Assembly: GCA_030613665.1 (NCBI GenBank)
Contig: JAUWLN010000048.1
Coordinates: 1-11,759 of the forward strand
Reading direction: 5' to 3'
DNA: 11,759 bases
From: Dehalococcoidia bacterium
Lineage (GTDB): Bacteria > Chloroflexota > Dehalococcoidia > Dehalococcoidales > RBG-16-60-22
Shown here: positions 11,057 through 11,759 of the stretch, piece by piece
Numbering within the stretch: the stretch's first letter is position 1
How the letters are laid out: each line of letters begins with the position of its first letter
The notes under the pieces: generated by a model
The model's database searches: none
What the model saw: only the letters and a program-made list of their open reading frames with translations
What the model was told of the DNA's origin: nothing
Program-made: the position numbers and the translations under genes

Positions 11057-11759
11057 TCAATTTCGTTTTATAACGTGGACGCCGGTCGCCTTGAAGGCTG
11101 CGAAAATCTTTTTCCCTTTGGCCAAACCCATCTCCTCAGCCGACCTTCTGGTCACCATTGCCACCAGGGGAAACCCGCACTTGAGCTCAACCCGCGTCAG
11201 CGGCCCCATATTCACCAGCCAGCTAATCTCCCCTTCAAAGGAGTTCCGGGCACTGCTGGAGACCAGGGAAAGGGACAGGGTGACGTCTTCGGGCCGGATG
11301 CAGGCACATACCTCTGCGCCAGCGGCATAATCGGAAATCGCTTCGATAGACCTCCCCCCGCTTTCAATGGTGACGATGCTTTCTTCACTGGACGCAATCA
11401 CGCCTTCGATGATGTTCTCCACGCCGACAAACTCGGCTACCTCTTTATTGCGCGGCGAGGTAAAAATGTCCTTTGCGCTGCCGGCTTGCAGCAGCTCGCC
11501 ATCCATCAGCACTCCCACACGGTCGGCAAGGCGCTGTCCCTGCGGTAAATCGTGTGTCGCCATTATGATGGTGGTGGTATATTTCCTGATAATGCTGTTT
11601 ATCAGTTCCTCGATGCGGGCTGCGGAAAGCGGGTCGAGATTAGCCGTCGGCTCATCCATCAGCAGAACTTCCGGCTCAATGACGAGCGCCCGGGCGATGG
11701 CTACCCGCTGTATCTCTCCACCGGAAAGTTGCCTGGCATTCCGGTTATGATAATCAGAC
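11057..11759 (-). CDS. ABC transporter ATP-binding protein, tungstate/molybdate type (partial)
   Basis: The gene runs off the right edge; its stop is TGA at 11057-11059. The visible part begins inside the nucleotide-binding domain: signature RQLSGGEIQRVAIARAL, Walker B VLLMDEP, D-loop ANLDP, and H-loop MATHD. The Walker A is beyond the window. After the ATPase core a 100-residue C-terminal extension starts near EFVGVENIIEGVI. It contains a TOBE/MOP-like fold (CACIRPEDVTLSL, then FEGEISWLVNMGPLTRVELKC). That architecture is found in ModC/WtpC/TupC-type importers for molybdate or tungstate, and also in some sugar or iron importers. The gene ends 36 bp upstream of the tRNA on the same strand. 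Confidence 0.85.
   Translation of the reverse strand, partial: SDYHNRNARQLSGGEIQRVAIARALVIEPEVLLMDEPTANLDPLSAARIEELINSIIRKYTTTIIMATHDLPQGQRLADRVGVLMDGELLQAGSAKDIFTSPRNKEVAEFVGVENIIEGVIASSEESIVTIESGGRSIEAISDYAAGAEVCACIRPEDVTLSLSLVSSSARNSFEGEISWLVNMGPLTRVELKCGFPLVAMVTRRSAEEMGLAKGKKIFAAFKATGVHVIKRN

Noticed and set aside
11054..11750. Long plus-strand open frames opposite the ABC ATPase
   Set aside because: They are antisense shadows of a gene with clear ABC motifs and GC-rich third positions.

Overview
The window looks like a stretch of a moderately GC-rich bacterial chromosome. The gene mix (a compact-cysteine iron-sulfur flavoprotein, an archaeal-type winged-helix protein, a TreT-like trehalose synthase, a tungstate/molybdate-type ABC ATPase) would fit an anaerobic Chloroflexota (Dehalococcoidia-like) lineage. 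That placement is inference; no taxonomic marker beyond one tRNA is present.

Left part (1-4250): the tail of an unidentified gene, then a VOC/glyoxalase-fold protein, a short frameshifted remnant, and an iron-sulfur flavoprotein/FMN reductase. These converge on an ornithine cyclodeaminase/mu-crystallin-family dehydrogenase on the minus strand. After that come a 47-residue zinc-ribbon protein, a Met-rich SHOCT membrane protein and a rhodanese lipoprotein.

Middle part (4308-11020): the striking feature. An intact-looking tRNA-Met(CAT) on the minus strand (10949-11020) is preceded at lower coordinates by seven partial copies of its own 3' end (acceptor strand, T-stem strand, T-loop). All lie in the same orientation, at 4308, 5179, 8247, 8622, 8849, 9300 and 10215. 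They cut the region into seven modules. Most modules hold one small plus-strand gene whose stop codon lies about 5-100 bp before the next repeat. Cargo in order: cupin and 4-OT-like tautomerase; K+ channel with an HTH/trehalose-synthase operon and a small membrane protein; KOW-like protein; 49-aa membrane protein; 107-aa membrane protein; winged-helix regulator; GNAT acetyltransferase. No integrase or transposase is visible. The layout is best explained by repeated site-specific insertion at the tRNA 3' end, or by an integron-like cassette array using tRNA-derived sites.

Right end (11057-11759): the C-terminal part of an ABC transporter ATPase, upstream of the tRNA on the same strand. The largest module may form an osmotic-stress set: a two-TM K+ channel diverges from a leaderless, probably autoregulated XRE repressor gene whose stop overlaps the start of the trehalose synthase.
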